DNA from: Arhodomonas sp052060015
GTDB lineage: Bacteria; Pseudomonadota; Gammaproteobacteria; Nitrococcales; Nitrococcaceae
Length of the DNA stretch: 64,000 bases
Direction of reading: 5' to 3'
Assembly (NCBI RefSeq): GCF_052060015.1
Contig: NZ_JBPODZ010000012.1
Location: 1-64,000, forward strand
This document shows positions 43,789-53,127 of this stretch, piece by piece (the first letter of the stretch is position 1; every line of letters starts with the position of its first letter). A model generated the notes under the pieces. That model ran no database searches. It saw only the letters and a program-made list of their open reading frames with translations, and had not been told where the DNA came from. A program made the translations under genes and the position numbers.

Positions 43789-43930
43789 GCTTTCGTCCTC
43801 CTATGCAGGGTTCCCAGTAGATAAAATTAGCCAATACCGGCGCGCCTGCCACCGCGGACCGATGAGCGTGTCCGTTTCTGTGGCATCATCGGCACTGGAG
43901 ACGTGATCCCCACGGCGCAAAAGGATGGTC

Positions 43931-44821
43931 ATGCCAGCGCTTTCCCCCATCGATCTGCACTGTCACAGCACGGCCTCGGACGGCGTCCTCTCGCCCGCGG
44001 ACGTAGTGGCCCGCGCCGCCGTCAACGGTGTGCGGGTGTTGGCGCTCACCGATCACGACACGGTCGCCGGGTTGGAGGAGGCGGGGAAGGCGGCGCAACG
44101 CCTTGGCGTACAGCTGGTGTCGGGCTTGGAGCTCTCGGTCGCCCGACCCGGTGGGGATCTGCATGTCGTGGGCCTGGGTGTGGATCCCGCCGATGCAGGA
44201 TTGCGGCGGTTGCTGGCCGCTCAGGCGTCGGCCCGGCGGGAACGCGCCGAGCGGATCGCGGGGAAGCTCGCCGATGCGGGAGTGCCCGACCCCCTGGCCG
44301 GGGCCGAGCGCGAGGCCGGTGGTGCGGATATCGGCCGGGTGCATTTCGCACGCCATCTGGTCGCCACTGGCATGGTGGAAACGCTGCCCGCGGCGTTCCG
44401 CCGCTACCTGGCCGGCGGCCAGCGGGCCCACGTGGCGACACGCTGGGTGGACATGGCGGAGGGTATCGCGGTCATCCAGGCCGCCGGTGGCCGTGCCGTG
44501 CTCGCCCATCCGACCCGCTATGGCCTCAGCGCCGGTGCCCTGAGCCGCGCCTGTGAGCAGTTCGCCGCCGCCGGCGGTGACGCCATCGAGGTAATCGTCG
44601 GCGGCGGTGGGAGCGGTGATCGGGATGCCGCCCGGCGCCGTGCCCAGCGGTTGGGCCTGATGGCCTCCCAGGGATCGGACTTTCATGACCCCACCCATAG
44701 CTGGCGCGACCTGGGCCATCTCGGCCGCTTGCCGCCGGACCTACCGCCGGTATGGCAGGGATGGCCCGATGTGGAGGCGGCCCTGGCGTGGGAGCGGGAA
44801 GGGATTCCGGCGGAGGGGTGA
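43931..44821 (+). CDS. rnm: PHP-domain phosphoesterase (RNase AM/YciV/TrpH type)
   Basis: 296 residues from ATG 43931 (an ATG two codons earlier is possible). The PHP metal motifs are present: DLHCHSTASDG, ALTDHDTV, SGLELSV, AVLAHPTRYGLS and GSDFHDP. This set matches E. coli YciV, a 5'-3' exoribonuclease and 3',5'-nucleotide bisphosphate phosphatase that matures 5S rRNA ends. AAAGG sits 5-6 bases before the chosen ATG. It is convergent with the sigma factor gene. Confidence 0.85.
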   Translation: MPALSPIDLHCHSTASDGVLSPADVVARAAVNGVRVLALTDHDTVAGLEEAGKAAQRLGVQLVSGLELSVARPGGDLHVVGLGVDPADAGLRRLLAAQASARRERAERIAGKLADAGVPDPLAGAEREAGGADIGRVHFARHLVATGMVETLPAAFRRYLAGGQRAHVATRWVDMAEGIAVIQAAGGRAVLAHPTRYGLSAGALSRACEQFAAAGGDAIEVIVGGGGSGDRDAARRRAQRLGLMASQGSDFHDPTHSWRDLGHLGRLPPDLPPVWQGWPDVEAALAWEREGIPAEG

Positions 44822-44829
44822 AACCCTGG

Positions 44830-45423
44830 TCAGTCGTTTTCCGGCGGCAGGTGGCAGCAGACGCGCCCCTGTTCGTCGAAGCGTACGCGGCAGTGGCGGA
44901 TCAGGCGCTTGCGCAGGCGTTGGCGGGCGCGGAACAGCCGGGTCTTCACGGCACCCACCGTTAGGCCGCGCTCGGCGGCGTAAATGCGTTGGGGGGTGCC
45001 CGCGAGATCGCAGTGGCGGATGATCTCCCGGTCCGTCTCCGGCAGGTCGGCGAGATTGCGCTCGAGACAGGCGCTCAGCGTGTCCACCGGCGGGGTGTCC
45101 GGGTCTTCATCGGCGAGGTCTTCGGGAACAGGCTCAAAAGGACGGCCGCGGCGCTCCCGGTCCACCGCGGCATTGCGCGCTACCCGGAACAGCCAGGCCC
45201 GGGGGCGCTCCAGCCGGCAGAAACCCTCGCCCTCGTGCATGGCGCGCAGGAAGACCTCCTGGAGGAGGTCTTCGGCGGCGTCGTGGTCACCGAGGCGGTT
45301 GATCAGGAAGCCGCGTAGCTCCCGTTCGTGGTCGTGCCAGGCCCCGAGGACGCAGCCATAGGACGGTGCCTCGACGGGATCCTCCTCGGGGTCATTCCGT
45401 TGTATCTGTAACCTTTCGGCCAT
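44830..45423 (-). CDS. ECF-type RNA polymerase sigma factor (SigZ-like)
   Basis: 197 residues. Region 2 is AAEDLLQEVFLRAMHEGEGFCRLERPRAWLFRVARNAAVDRERR; region 4 is LPETDREIIRHCDLAGTPQRIYAAERGLTVGAVKTRLFRARQRL. A short tail (RVRFDEQGRVCCHLPP) contains a cysteine pair that could sense metal or redox state. No anti-sigma gene is adjacent. It is divergent from a permease-thioredoxin pair, a likely target. Confidence 0.85.
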   Translation of the reverse strand: MAERLQIQRNDPEEDPVEAPSYGCVLGAWHDHERELRGFLINRLGDHDAAEDLLQEVFLRAMHEGEGFCRLERPRAWLFRVARNAAVDRERRGRPFEPVPEDLADEDPDTPPVDTLSACLERNLADLPETDREIIRHCDLAGTPQRIYAAERGLTVGAVKTRLFRARQRLRKRLIRHCRVRFDEQGRVCCHLPPEND

Positions 45424-45491
45424 TGCTGCGTCCTCTTCAGTGAGAGGCCTGGAAGGGCCGTGTTCGGAATACAGGCAGCAAGAGGTTTCGG

Positions 45492-46514
45492 ATGTTCGAG
45501 ATCTTCACGGTGATCGCCGATTGGCTCGCCTACGGCATGCTCGGGCTGGAGCCCGCCAGCCGACTGGGCGCCGCGGTGCATTTCTTCATCGAGGATACCA
45601 CCAAGATCTTCGCGTTGCTGGTGGTGATGATCTATGTCATCGCCATGGCACGCGCCTCGCTGGACCTCGAGCGGGTGCGGGCCTATCTGCACAAGCGTCA
45701 CCGACTGGCCGGCTATTTCTTCGGCTCCGGGTTCGGTGCGGTTACGCCGTTTTGCTCGTGTTCGAGCATTCCGCTGTTCCTCGGGTTCACCAGTGCGGGC
45801 ATCCCGCTGGGCATCACCATGGCCTTCCTGCTCACCTCGCCGGTGATCAACGAGGTGGCGGTGGTCATGCTCTGGGGGTTGCTGGGCTGGAAGTTCACCC
45901 TCGCCTATGTGGCCATCGGCATGGCCGTGGGCATCATCGGCGGCATGCTGCTGGACGCGATGCGCGCCCACCGCTGGTTGCAGGACTTCGCAGCGAAGGC
46001 GTATCAACAGGCACAGGCCGCGGCGCCGCAAGGCAGCGACGACAGCGGGGAGCCAGTGCCGGCGAAGCGGCTCACCCTTGGAGACCGGCACGCCTTTGCC
46101 CGGGACGAGCTCAAGGAGATCGTCGGGCGCATCTGGAAGTGGATCTTCATCGGCGTCGGTCTCGGCGCGGGGCTCCACGGCTTTGTCCCCGAGGGATGGT
46201 TCGCCGCCAACCTGGGTGCCGGGCAGTGGTGGAGTGTGCCGGCGGCGGTGGTGGCCGGCTTGCCCCTGTACTCCAACGCAACCGGGGTCATCCCGGTGCT
46301 GGAGAGCCTCATCGGCAAGGGGCTGCCGGTGGGGACCACGCTCGCTTTCTGCATGAGCACGGTGGCGGCGAGCCTGCCGGAGTTCACCCTGTTGAAACAG
46401 GTGATGCAATGGCGGTTGCTGGCCACGGTGTTCCTGATCCTTCTGATTAATTTCACGATAATGGGGTGGGTGTTCAACGGCATCGCGCCCTGGCTTTCCA
46501 TTGGAGGTGCATGA
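45492..46514 (+). CDS. COG0701/DUF318 permease (ArsP-like superfamily)
   Basis: 340 residues in two blocks of about four helices joined by a cytoplasmic loop (about residues 155-215). The conserved TPFCSCSSIPLFLGFTSAGIPLG contains two cysteines of the CxC motif, and the second block has GLPLYSNATGVIPV. Related proteins include ArsP exporters for trivalent organoarsenicals, but most members have no known substrate. The next gene encodes a partner thioredoxin-like protein; the pair is a recurrent arrangement. Confidence 0.83.
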   Translation: MFEIFTVIADWLAYGMLGLEPASRLGAAVHFFIEDTTKIFALLVVMIYVIAMARASLDLERVRAYLHKRHRLAGYFFGSGFGAVTPFCSCSSIPLFLGFTSAGIPLGITMAFLLTSPVINEVAVVMLWGLLGWKFTLAYVAIGMAVGIIGGMLLDAMRAHRWLQDFAAKAYQQAQAAAPQGSDDSGEPVPAKRLTLGDRHAFARDELKEIVGRIWKWIFIGVGLGAGLHGFVPEGWFAANLGAGQWWSVPAAVVAGLPLYSNATGVIPVLESLIGKGLPVGTTLAFCMSTVAASLPEFTLLKQVMQWRLLATVFLILLINFTIMGWVFNGIAPWLSIGGA

Positions 46515-46747
46515 TGAAGATCGAAGTGCTGGGTACCGGCTGCAAGAAGTGCGTCAACACCGCGGAGCAGATCAGTGAGGCGGCCGAGTCGTTGCACGTA
46601 GAGGCGGAAGTCGAAAAGGTCACCGACCCGGCAGTGATCATGCGTTATGGGGTAATGGCCACCCCGGCGGTGGCCATCGACGGCAAGCTGGTCCACAGCG
46701 GCTCCGTCCCCGACCGGGAGACCATCGAGGGCTGGCTGCGCGGCTGA
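46514..46747 (+). CDS. Small thioredoxin-like redox protein
   Basis: 77 residues with GTGCKKCVNTAEQI (CxxC) near the N-terminus and the cis-proline loop ATPAVAIDGKLVHSG. This is the minimal thioredoxin fold found next to COG0701 permeases. ATG 46514 is chosen because GGAGGT is correctly spaced from it; ATG 46511 directly upstream is too close. Confidence 0.85.
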   Translation: MKIEVLGTGCKKCVNTAEQISEAAESLHVEAEVEKVTDPAVIMRYGVMATPAVAIDGKLVHSGSVPDRETIEGWLRG

Positions 46748-46788
46748 CATTTGCGGAGCGATCCAGCCGTGACGATATGATGTGCCCG

Positions 46789-46817
46789 GGCCCGTCGGAG
46801 GCGGGTCGGGCCTTTAT
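46789..46817 (+). terminator. Possible weak terminator after the permease-thioredoxin pair
   Basis: GGCCCG (46789-46794) and CGGGCC (46807-46812) can pair around a 12-base loop, followed by TTTAT. The short stem and poor U-tract make this tentative. It would separate the pair from modABC. Confidence 0.35.
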
Positions 46818-46873
46818 GATTCCGGAATGGCGTCCCGATGTTGGGCCGCGCACAAACGAAGCGAGGAGGGGTA

Positions 46874-47647
46874 ATGCGGACCATGGGGTTGTCGGCGGTG
46901 TTGGCGGCGGCGCTGGTGGTGACGGTAATGGCCGGCCCGGCGGCGGCCGCGGAGCTGCGCATCGCCGCGGCCTCGGACTTGAAGTATGCCCTCGCGGAGA
47001 TCGCCGAGGGGTTTCGGGCGGAACACCCGGACGCACGGATCGATGTCATTTACGGCTCTTCGGGCAAGTTCGCCACCCAGATCCGTAACGGCGCGCCGTT
47101 CGATCTCTACTTCTCGGCCGACATCGCCTACCCCCGCTCCCTCCACGAGGAGGGCTACACCGGCGGCCCGCCGCGGCCGTACGCGGTGGGCCGGGTGGTG
47201 CTTTGGGTCACCCAGTCGGGGCTGGAGGGGCTGTCCCTTGCCGGGTTACCCGAGCAGGAAGAGATCCGCAAGTTAGCCATCGCCAACCCGCAGCATGCCC
47301 CCTATGGCAAACGCGGCAAGGAGGCGTTGGAGCATGCGGGGGTCTGGGCGGAGATACAGCCGCGGTTGGTGATGGGCGAGAACATCGCCCAGACCGCACA
47401 GTTCGTCGACAGCGGTGTGGCGGAGGCGGGTATCGTGGCGTTGTCCCTGGTCAAGAGCCCACCCCTGCGCGATAAGGGGTCGTGGTCGCTGATCCCGGCG
47501 GAGTGGCACCAGCCGCTGGAGCAGGGTTATGTCGTCACTGCCCGTGGCGCGGACAACCCACTGGCGGGGGCCTTCGCGGAGTACATCGCCGACGAGTCCG
47601 CCCGGGCGGTGATGCGCCGCTACGGTTTCGCACTGCCGGGGCGGTGA
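46874..47647 (+). CDS. modA: Molybdate-binding protein ModA
   Basis: 257 residues from ATG 46874, preceded by GAGGAGGGG. The signal peptide ends AAAA. ModA signatures are IAAASDLKYALAEIAEGF, GSSGKFATQIRNGAPFDLYFSAD and ANPQHAPYGKRGKEALEHAG. It binds molybdate or tungstate in the periplasm. It is the first gene of modABC; I see no obvious ModE palindrome upstream. Confidence 0.93.
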   Translation: MRTMGLSAVLAAALVVTVMAGPAAAAELRIAAASDLKYALAEIAEGFRAEHPDARIDVIYGSSGKFATQIRNGAPFDLYFSADIAYPRSLHEEGYTGGPPRPYAVGRVVLWVTQSGLEGLSLAGLPEQEEIRKLAIANPQHAPYGKRGKEALEHAGVWAEIQPRLVMGENIAQTAQFVDSGVAEAGIVALSLVKSPPLRDKGSWSLIPAEWHQPLEQGYVVTARGADNPLAGAFAEYIADESARAVMRRYGFALPGR

Positions 47648-47651
47648 GTCC

Positions 47652-48329
47652 GTGAGCGCCGCGGATTGGTCGGCCCTGTGGGTCACCCTAGAGCTTGCCG
47701 CGCTCACCACCGTGCTGTTGCTGGTGGTGGGTACGCCGCTGGCCTGGTGGCTGGCCCGGACGTCCTCCCGTGTGGCGGTGGCGGTGCAGTCCGTGGTGGC
47801 GCTGCCGCTAGTGCTGCCGCCGACGGTGCTCGGCTTCTACATGCTCGTGGCCCTGGGCCCCCAGGGTCCCATCGGTGGCGCCCTGGAGGCCCTGGGCGGG
47901 TATCACCTCGCGTTTACCTTCGAGGGCCTGATCATTGCCTCCATGCTCTATTCGCTGCCGTTCATGGTGCAGCCGCTGGAGAACGCCTTCTCCTCGGTGG
48001 CCTCCGGTTTGACCGAGGCCGCGGCGACCCTTCGGGCCGGTCCCTGGGATGTCTTCTTCACGGTGGTCTGTCCGCTGGCCCGCCGCGGCTTTCTCACGGC
48101 GGTGACACTGACCTTCGCGCATACGGTCGGCGAATTCGGAGTGGTGCTCATGGTCGGCGGCAATATCCCGGGCGAGACCCGCGTCCTCTCCATCGCCATC
48201 TATGACCATGCCGAGGCCTTCGACTACGCCGCTGCCCACACCCTGGCCGGCGGCCTGCTGGTGGTCTCCTTCCTGCTCCTGCTCGGGGTCTACGCCGTCA
48301 ACCGGCGCTATCAGGTGATGCGGCTGTGA
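47652..48329 (+). CDS. modB: Molybdate ABC transporter permease ModB
   Basis: 225 residues from GTG 47652. The permease domain has PLVLPPTVLGFYMLVALGPQGP (ModB signature) and the EAA-type coupling helix EAAATLRAGPWDVFFTVVCPLARRG followed by GEFGVVLMVGGNIPGETR. The stop overlaps modC by 4 bases. Confidence 0.94.
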   Translation: MSAADWSALWVTLELAALTTVLLLVVGTPLAWWLARTSSRVAVAVQSVVALPLVLPPTVLGFYMLVALGPQGPIGGALEALGGYHLAFTFEGLIIASMLYSLPFMVQPLENAFSSVASGLTEAAATLRAGPWDVFFTVVCPLARRGFLTAVTLTFAHTVGEFGVVLMVGGNIPGETRVLSIAIYDHAEAFDYAAAHTLAGGLLVVSFLLLLGVYAVNRRYQVMRL

Positions 48330-49417
48330 CGGTCCTGCACGGCAGTGGGGATCTCCGGCTCCGGTTCCTTTGGCGCCGCGGGGGGTTCGCCCTGGATGTG
48401 GATCTGACCCTTCCCGGCAGCGGTGTCACCGCCGTGTTCGGCCCCTCCGGGTCCGGCAAGACTACCCTGTTGCGGTTGATCGCTGGCCTTGAGCAGGTGC
48501 CCGGCGGCTATGTCGCGGTTGACGGCGAGACCTGGCAGGGGGGGGCGTGTGTCGTACCCGTGCACCGTCGCCCAGTCGGCTACGTCTTCCAGGATGCGCG
48601 CCTGTTCCCACACCTCAATGTGGCCGACAACCTAGAGTACGGGCGCCGCCGCAGTACCGCGGCCATGGATGAGTCGGGCCTGGCGCATGCCATCGAGCTG
48701 TTGGGCATCGGCCATTTGCTCGAGCGCATGCCTTCCGGGCTCTCCGGCGGCGAGCGCCAGCGGGTCGCCATCGCCCGAGCCCTGGCCCTGCGGCCCCGCC
48801 TGCTGCTGATGGACGAGCCGCTGGCCGCGCTGGATGCGGAACGCAAGCGCGAGATCCTACCGTACCTCGAGCGGCTGCGTGGCGAGCTGGATGTTCCCAT
48901 GCTCTATGTGAGCCATTCCCCCGACGAAGTGGCGCGGTTGGCGGATCACCTGGTGGTGTTAGAGCAAGGGCGCGCGCTTGCCAGCGGTCCCTTGCGGCAG
49001 ATCTTGGCCCGGCTCGACCTGCCCATCCGGCTCGGCGACGATGCCGGGGTGGTGCTCGATGCCGTGGTGGGGGCCGTGGACCGGGGCTGGCACCTGATGC
49101 GCCTCGACTTCGCCGGCGGCGCGCTATGGGCCCGGGACCACGGGGTGGCTGCCGGCCGGGCCGTGCGGGTTCGGGTGCTGGCCCGGGATGTCAGCCTCGC
49201 CCGGCAACGGCCGGCTCCGAGCAGCATCCAGAACGTCCTGCCGGGGCAGGTGGATGCCCTCGGGGACGAGGAGCACCCGGGGACCATGCTGGCCCGGGTG
49301 CGGGTGGGCGAGGATTTGCTGTTGGCGCGGCTGACGCGCCGGGCGGCGGCTTCCCTGGGGATCGCCCCGGGTGCGGACGTATGGCTGCAGGTGAAGTCGG
49401 TGGCACTGCTGGAATGA
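48326..49417 (+). CDS. modC: Molybdate ABC transporter ATPase ModC
   Basis: 363 residues from GTG 48326. It has Walker A GPSGSGKTT, ModC-typical VGYVFQDARLFPHLNV, signature LSGGERQRVAIARALA, Walker B LLMDEPLAALDA, and a C-terminal TOBE/Mop domain (SSIQNVLPGQVDAL; LLARLTRRAAASLGIAPGADVWLQVKSVAL) that binds oxyanion for feedback inhibition. Confidence 0.94.
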   Translation: MTVLHGSGDLRLRFLWRRGGFALDVDLTLPGSGVTAVFGPSGSGKTTLLRLIAGLEQVPGGYVAVDGETWQGGACVVPVHRRPVGYVFQDARLFPHLNVADNLEYGRRRSTAAMDESGLAHAIELLGIGHLLERMPSGLSGGERQRVAIARALALRPRLLLMDEPLAALDAERKREILPYLERLRGELDVPMLYVSHSPDEVARLADHLVVLEQGRALASGPLRQILARLDLPIRLGDDAGVVLDAVVGAVDRGWHLMRLDFAGGALWARDHGVAAGRAVRVRVLARDVSLARQRPAPSSIQNVLPGQVDALGDEEHPGTMLARVRVGEDLLLARLTRRAAASLGIAPGADVWLQVKSVALLE

Positions 49418-49533
49418 CGGGGTCCGTCCCCCGACCGAGAGGGTTCCTCCGGTGGCGTCCGATGGCCGCCGCACACGTGTGGGCCCATCTCGTATAGACT
49501 TTGGCGGAAACGCATATTGAGGAGGAGTCCAGC

Positions 49534-51033
49534 ATGTCCGTTCGTGAGATCCCCATGTACATCGACGGTGAGGCCGTCGCTTCCCGCAGCCAGGATTGGC
49601 GCGATGTGCTCAATCCGGCCACCCAGGAGGTGGTGGCCCGGGTCCCGTTCTGTACCGCCGAGGAGGTGGATCGGGCGGTGGCCAGCGCCAAGGCCGCCTT
49701 CCGGGAATGGCGCCGGGTGCCCTTGGCCAAGCGCCAGCGCATCATGCTCAAGTTCCAGGCCCTGATCCGCGAGCACAGCGAAGAGCTGGCGGCACTGATG
49801 ACCGAGGAGCACGGCAAGACCCTGCCCGACGCCGCCGGCGAGGTGGGCCGTGGGCTGGAGGTGGTGGAGCATGCCTGTTCGATCACTAGCCTGCAGCTCG
49901 GCGAGCTCGCCGAGAACGCCGCCAATGAGGTGGATGTCTACACCATGCACCAGCCCCTAGGCGTGGGGGCCGGCATCACCGCCTTCAACTTCCCCGTGAT
50001 GCTGCCCTGTTTTATGTTCCCGCTGGCCATCGCCACGGGTAACACCTTCGTGCTCAAGCCCTCGGAGCAGGATCCGAGCTCCACCATGCGTCTGGTCGAG
50101 CTCGCCCACGAGGCGGGCATCCCGCCCGGGGTGCTCAACATGGTCCACGGCGGCCCCGATGTGGCCAACCAGATCGCCGACCACACCGATATCAAGGCGC
50201 TGTCGTTCATCGGCTCCACCCACGTGGGCACGCTGCTGTACAACCGCGCGGCGGCGGCGGGTAAGCGCATGCAGTCGATGATGGGGGCGAAGAACCACTG
50301 CGTGGTCATGCCCGACGCCAACCGCAGTCAGGCCATCAACAACCTGCTCGGCTCCGCCTTCGGTGCGGCCGGACAGCGCTGCATGGCCAACTCCGTGGCG
50401 GTGCTGGTGGGTGAGGCCCGGGAGTGGCTGGACGACATCGTCGAGGGTGCGCGCAACATGAAGGTGGGGCCGGGTACCCAGCGCGACGCCGACCTCGGGC
50501 CGCTGGTCTCCCCGGCGGCCAAGCAGCGTGTTGAGGGTCTGATCGCCACCGGCGCAGAGGAGGGGGCGAGCCTTTTGGTGGACGGCCGCGGCTACGAGGT
50601 GGACGGTTACCCGAACGGCAACTTCGTCGGCCCGACGGTGTTCGCCGACGTGACCGCCGAGATGACCATCTACCGCGAGGAGATCTTCGGGCCGGTGCTT
50701 TGCGTGGTGAGCGTCGATACGCTGGATGAGGCCATCGAGTTCATCAATGCTAACCCCAATGGCAACGGCACCGCCATCTTCACCAATTCGGGCTGGGTGG
50801 CCCGGCGCTTCGAGACCGATATCGACGTGGGCCAGGTCGGGATCAACGTGCCGATCCCGGTCCCGGTGGCCTACTTCAGCTTCACCGGTTCCCGTGCCTC
50901 CAAGCTCGGTGATCTCGGCCCCAATGGCAAGCAGGCCATCACCTTCTGGACCCAGACCAAGACGGTGACCGCCCGCTGGTTTGAGCCGGAGAACGTCTCC
51001 AGCGGGATCAACAGCACCATCTCGCTGCGCTGA
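49534..51033 (+). CDS. mmsA: CoA-acylating methylmalonate-semialdehyde dehydrogenase
   Basis: 499 residues from ATG 49534 with GAGGAG upstream. The ALDH fold has the catalytic cysteine in FGAAGQRCMANSVAV, NAD binding in AFNFPVMLPCFMFPLA, and MMGAKNHCVVMPDA, which is typical of MmsA rather than NAD-only ALDH. It converts methylmalonate or malonate semialdehyde plus CoA to propionyl- or acetyl-CoA (valine, beta-alanine, inositol catabolism). It is monocistronic with its own terminator. Confidence 0.92.
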   Translation: MSVREIPMYIDGEAVASRSQDWRDVLNPATQEVVARVPFCTAEEVDRAVASAKAAFREWRRVPLAKRQRIMLKFQALIREHSEELAALMTEEHGKTLPDAAGEVGRGLEVVEHACSITSLQLGELAENAANEVDVYTMHQPLGVGAGITAFNFPVMLPCFMFPLAIATGNTFVLKPSEQDPSSTMRLVELAHEAGIPPGVLNMVHGGPDVANQIADHTDIKALSFIGSTHVGTLLYNRAAAAGKRMQSMMGAKNHCVVMPDANRSQAINNLLGSAFGAAGQRCMANSVAVLVGEAREWLDDIVEGARNMKVGPGTQRDADLGPLVSPAAKQRVEGLIATGAEEGASLLVDGRGYEVDGYPNGNFVGPTVFADVTAEMTIYREEIFGPVLCVVSVDTLDEAIEFINANPNGNGTAIFTNSGWVARRFETDIDVGQVGINVPIPVPVAYFSFTGSRASKLGDLGPNGKQAITFWTQTKTVTARWFEPENVSSGINSTISLR

Positions 51034-51053
51034 TCCCGGAGCGGCAATGCATG

Positions 51054-51088
51054 GGCCCCGGCTTCCCCACGGGATGCCGGGGCCTTTT
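51054..51088 (+). terminator. Rho-independent terminator of mmsA
   Basis: GGCCCCGGC (51054-51062) and GCCGGGGCC (51076-51084) form a perfect 9-bp stem with a 13-base loop, followed by TTTT (51085-51088). It sits in the convergent space between mmsA and uup. Confidence 0.88.
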
Positions 51089-51116
51089 CCGTGCCGGGGA
51101 CCGATAGCGGCCCGAG

Positions 51117-53042
51117 TCAGCCCGCCGGGTCGGTGGCCTCCCGCTGTGCCTCCAGGGCCTCCCAGCGCTCGTAGGCGTGGGCCAGCTCCGTTTCCAGACG
51201 CTCCAGTTCCGCCTTGAGCTCGGCCACCCGATCACCCTGGTCGCCGCTGTAGAGCGCCGGGTCGGCGAGGGTGTTCTGGGTCTCCTCCAGCTCCGCTTCC
51301 AGCGATTCGATCCGACCGGGGAGGGCGTCGAGCTCGCGCTGGACTTTGTAGGAGAGCTTGCGGGGCCGGCGTGCCGACGCCTTCCCGGGCTCCGGCTGTC
51401 GGGTCGGCGTGGACTGCTTCCCGGTGTTGCCCGCCACCGGTGCCTCGCGGCGCTGACGCAGTGCGCTCTCCCAGTCGCTGTAGCCCCCCACGAACTCGCT
51501 GATGCGCCCGCCACCCTCGAACACCAACAGGCTGGTGACGGTATTGTCGAGGAAGCGCCGGTCGTGACTGACCAGCAGCACCGTGCCCGGGAAGGCGGCG
51601 ATACGCTCCTCAAGCAGCTCCAGGGTCTCGATGTCGAGATCGTTGGTGGGCTCGTCCATGACCAGGATGTTGGCCGGCTCGGCGAACAGCCGGGCCAGCA
51701 TCACCCGGCTGCGCTCACCGCCGGAGAGCGCCGAGACCGGCGTGCGTGCCCGCTCGGCGGGAAAGAGGAAGTCGCCGAGGTAGCTGATCACGTGGCGGCG
51801 CCGGCCGCCCACACTGACGTGGTCGCTGCCGCCGGCGACGTTGTCGATGACGCTGGCGTCCTCGTCCAGGGCGCCGCGGTGTTGGTCGAAGTAGGCCACC
51901 TGGAGGTTGGTGCCCAGTCGCACGCGGCCGCTGTCGGGGGCGAGCTCGCCGAGCAGGAGCCGCAGCAGGGTGGTCTTGCCCGCGCCGTTGGGCCCCACCA
52001 GGCCCACCCGGTCGCCGCGCATCAGCAACGTGGAGAAGTCCCGAACAACTGGATCGCCGTCGTAGGCGAAGGAGATGTGTTCCGCCTCGGCGACCAGCTT
52101 CCCGGAGCGCTCGGCCTCTTGGATGTCGATCCGGGCCTGGCCCATGCGTTCGCGGCGTTGGGCGCGCTCGCGGCGCATCGCCTCCAGGTTGCGGACCCGC
52201 CCCTGGTTACGGGTACGCCGGGCCTTAATCCCCTGACGGATCCAGCGCTCCTCCTGGGCGAGCTTGCGGTCGAACTCCGCGTTGGCCTTTTCCTCGGCGG
52301 CCAGGGCCTCGGCCTTGCGCCGCTCGTAGTCGGCGTAGCTGCCCGGCCAGCTGGTCAGCCACCCGCGATCCAGCTCCACGATGCGGGTCGCCACGCCCTC
52401 GAGGAAGCGCCGGTCGTGGCTGACGATGACCTGGGCGCAGTCCAGCCCCCGCAGGAAGCCTTCCAGCCAGTCGATGGTGGCTACATCCAGGTGGTTGGTG
52501 GGCTCGTCGAGGAGCAGCACGTCGGGCCCCGCCACCAGGGCACGGCCGAGCAGGGCGCGCCGGCGCACCCCGCCCGAGAGCTCCGCGAACTCGGTATCGG
52601 CGGGTAGGGCCAAGTGCTCCAGCACCGTCTCCACCCGGTAGGCGGTCTGCCAGGCGTCCCGGGCCTCGAGCTGATCGTGGAGGCGCTGGAGCTCGCCGGC
52701 AGCGCCCTCGTCACCGGCGGCGAGCCGGGTCGCCGCCTCGTGGTGGCGGCGCACCAGCGCCGCGGTGTCCCCGAGGCCGGCGGCCACCACGTCGAACACC
52801 GAGCCGGTGAGCCCCGTCGGGGCTTCCTGGTCGAGGAGCGCTACCCGAAGATCACGGCGATGCTCGAGCTCGCCGTGGTCCGGCTGTATCCCGCCGGCGA
52901 GGACCCGCAGCAGGGTGCTCTTGCCGGTGCCGTTGCGTCCGATAAGCGCCACCCGTTCCCCCGCATCGAGAACGAAGTCGGCGCCGTCGATCAAGGTCCT
53001 CGGGCCGAGGGTGACAGTGGCGTTGCGTAATTGCATCAACAT
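51117..53042 (-). CDS. uup: ABC-F ATPase Uup
   Basis: About 641 residues from ATG 53042 (ATG 53036 is also possible). There are two ABC domains: Walker A GRNGTGKST and GPNGAGKTT, signatures ELSGGVRRRALLGRAL and ALSGGERSRVMLARLF, Walker B LLLDEPTNHLD and LVMDEPTNDLD. The linker carries the RRTRNQGRV pattern of Uup, and the C-terminal ~90 residues form the coiled-coil DNA-binding tail (LSYKVQRELDALPGRIESLE). Uup acts on branched DNA and ribosomes. It is convergent with mmsA and divergent from srkA. Confidence 0.92.
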   Translation of the reverse strand: MLMQLRNATVTLGPRTLIDGADFVLDAGERVALIGRNGTGKSTLLRVLAGGIQPDHGELEHRRDLRVALLDQEAPTGLTGSVFDVVAAGLGDTAALVRRHHEAATRLAAGDEGAAGELQRLHDQLEARDAWQTAYRVETVLEHLALPADTEFAELSGGVRRRALLGRALVAGPDVLLLDEPTNHLDVATIDWLEGFLRGLDCAQVIVSHDRRFLEGVATRIVELDRGWLTSWPGSYADYERRKAEALAAEEKANAEFDRKLAQEERWIRQGIKARRTRNQGRVRNLEAMRRERAQRRERMGQARIDIQEAERSGKLVAEAEHISFAYDGDPVVRDFSTLLMRGDRVGLVGPNGAGKTTLLRLLLGELAPDSGRVRLGTNLQVAYFDQHRGALDEDASVIDNVAGGSDHVSVGGRRRHVISYLGDFLFPAERARTPVSALSGGERSRVMLARLFAEPANILVMDEPTNDLDIETLELLEERIAAFPGTVLLVSHDRRFLDNTVTSLLVFEGGGRISEFVGGYSDWESALRQRREAPVAGNTGKQSTPTRQPEPGKASARRPRKLSYKVQRELDALPGRIESLEAELEETQNTLADPALYSGDQGDRVAELKAELERLETELAHAYERWEALEAQREATDPAG

Positions 53043-53127
53043 TGCGCCATTGTACCGTGCCGCTGCCGCATTGCGTGACCGGCGGTGCCCGGGCATGCTG
53101 TCTGACCGGTAGCAGTGAGGGCGGTCC

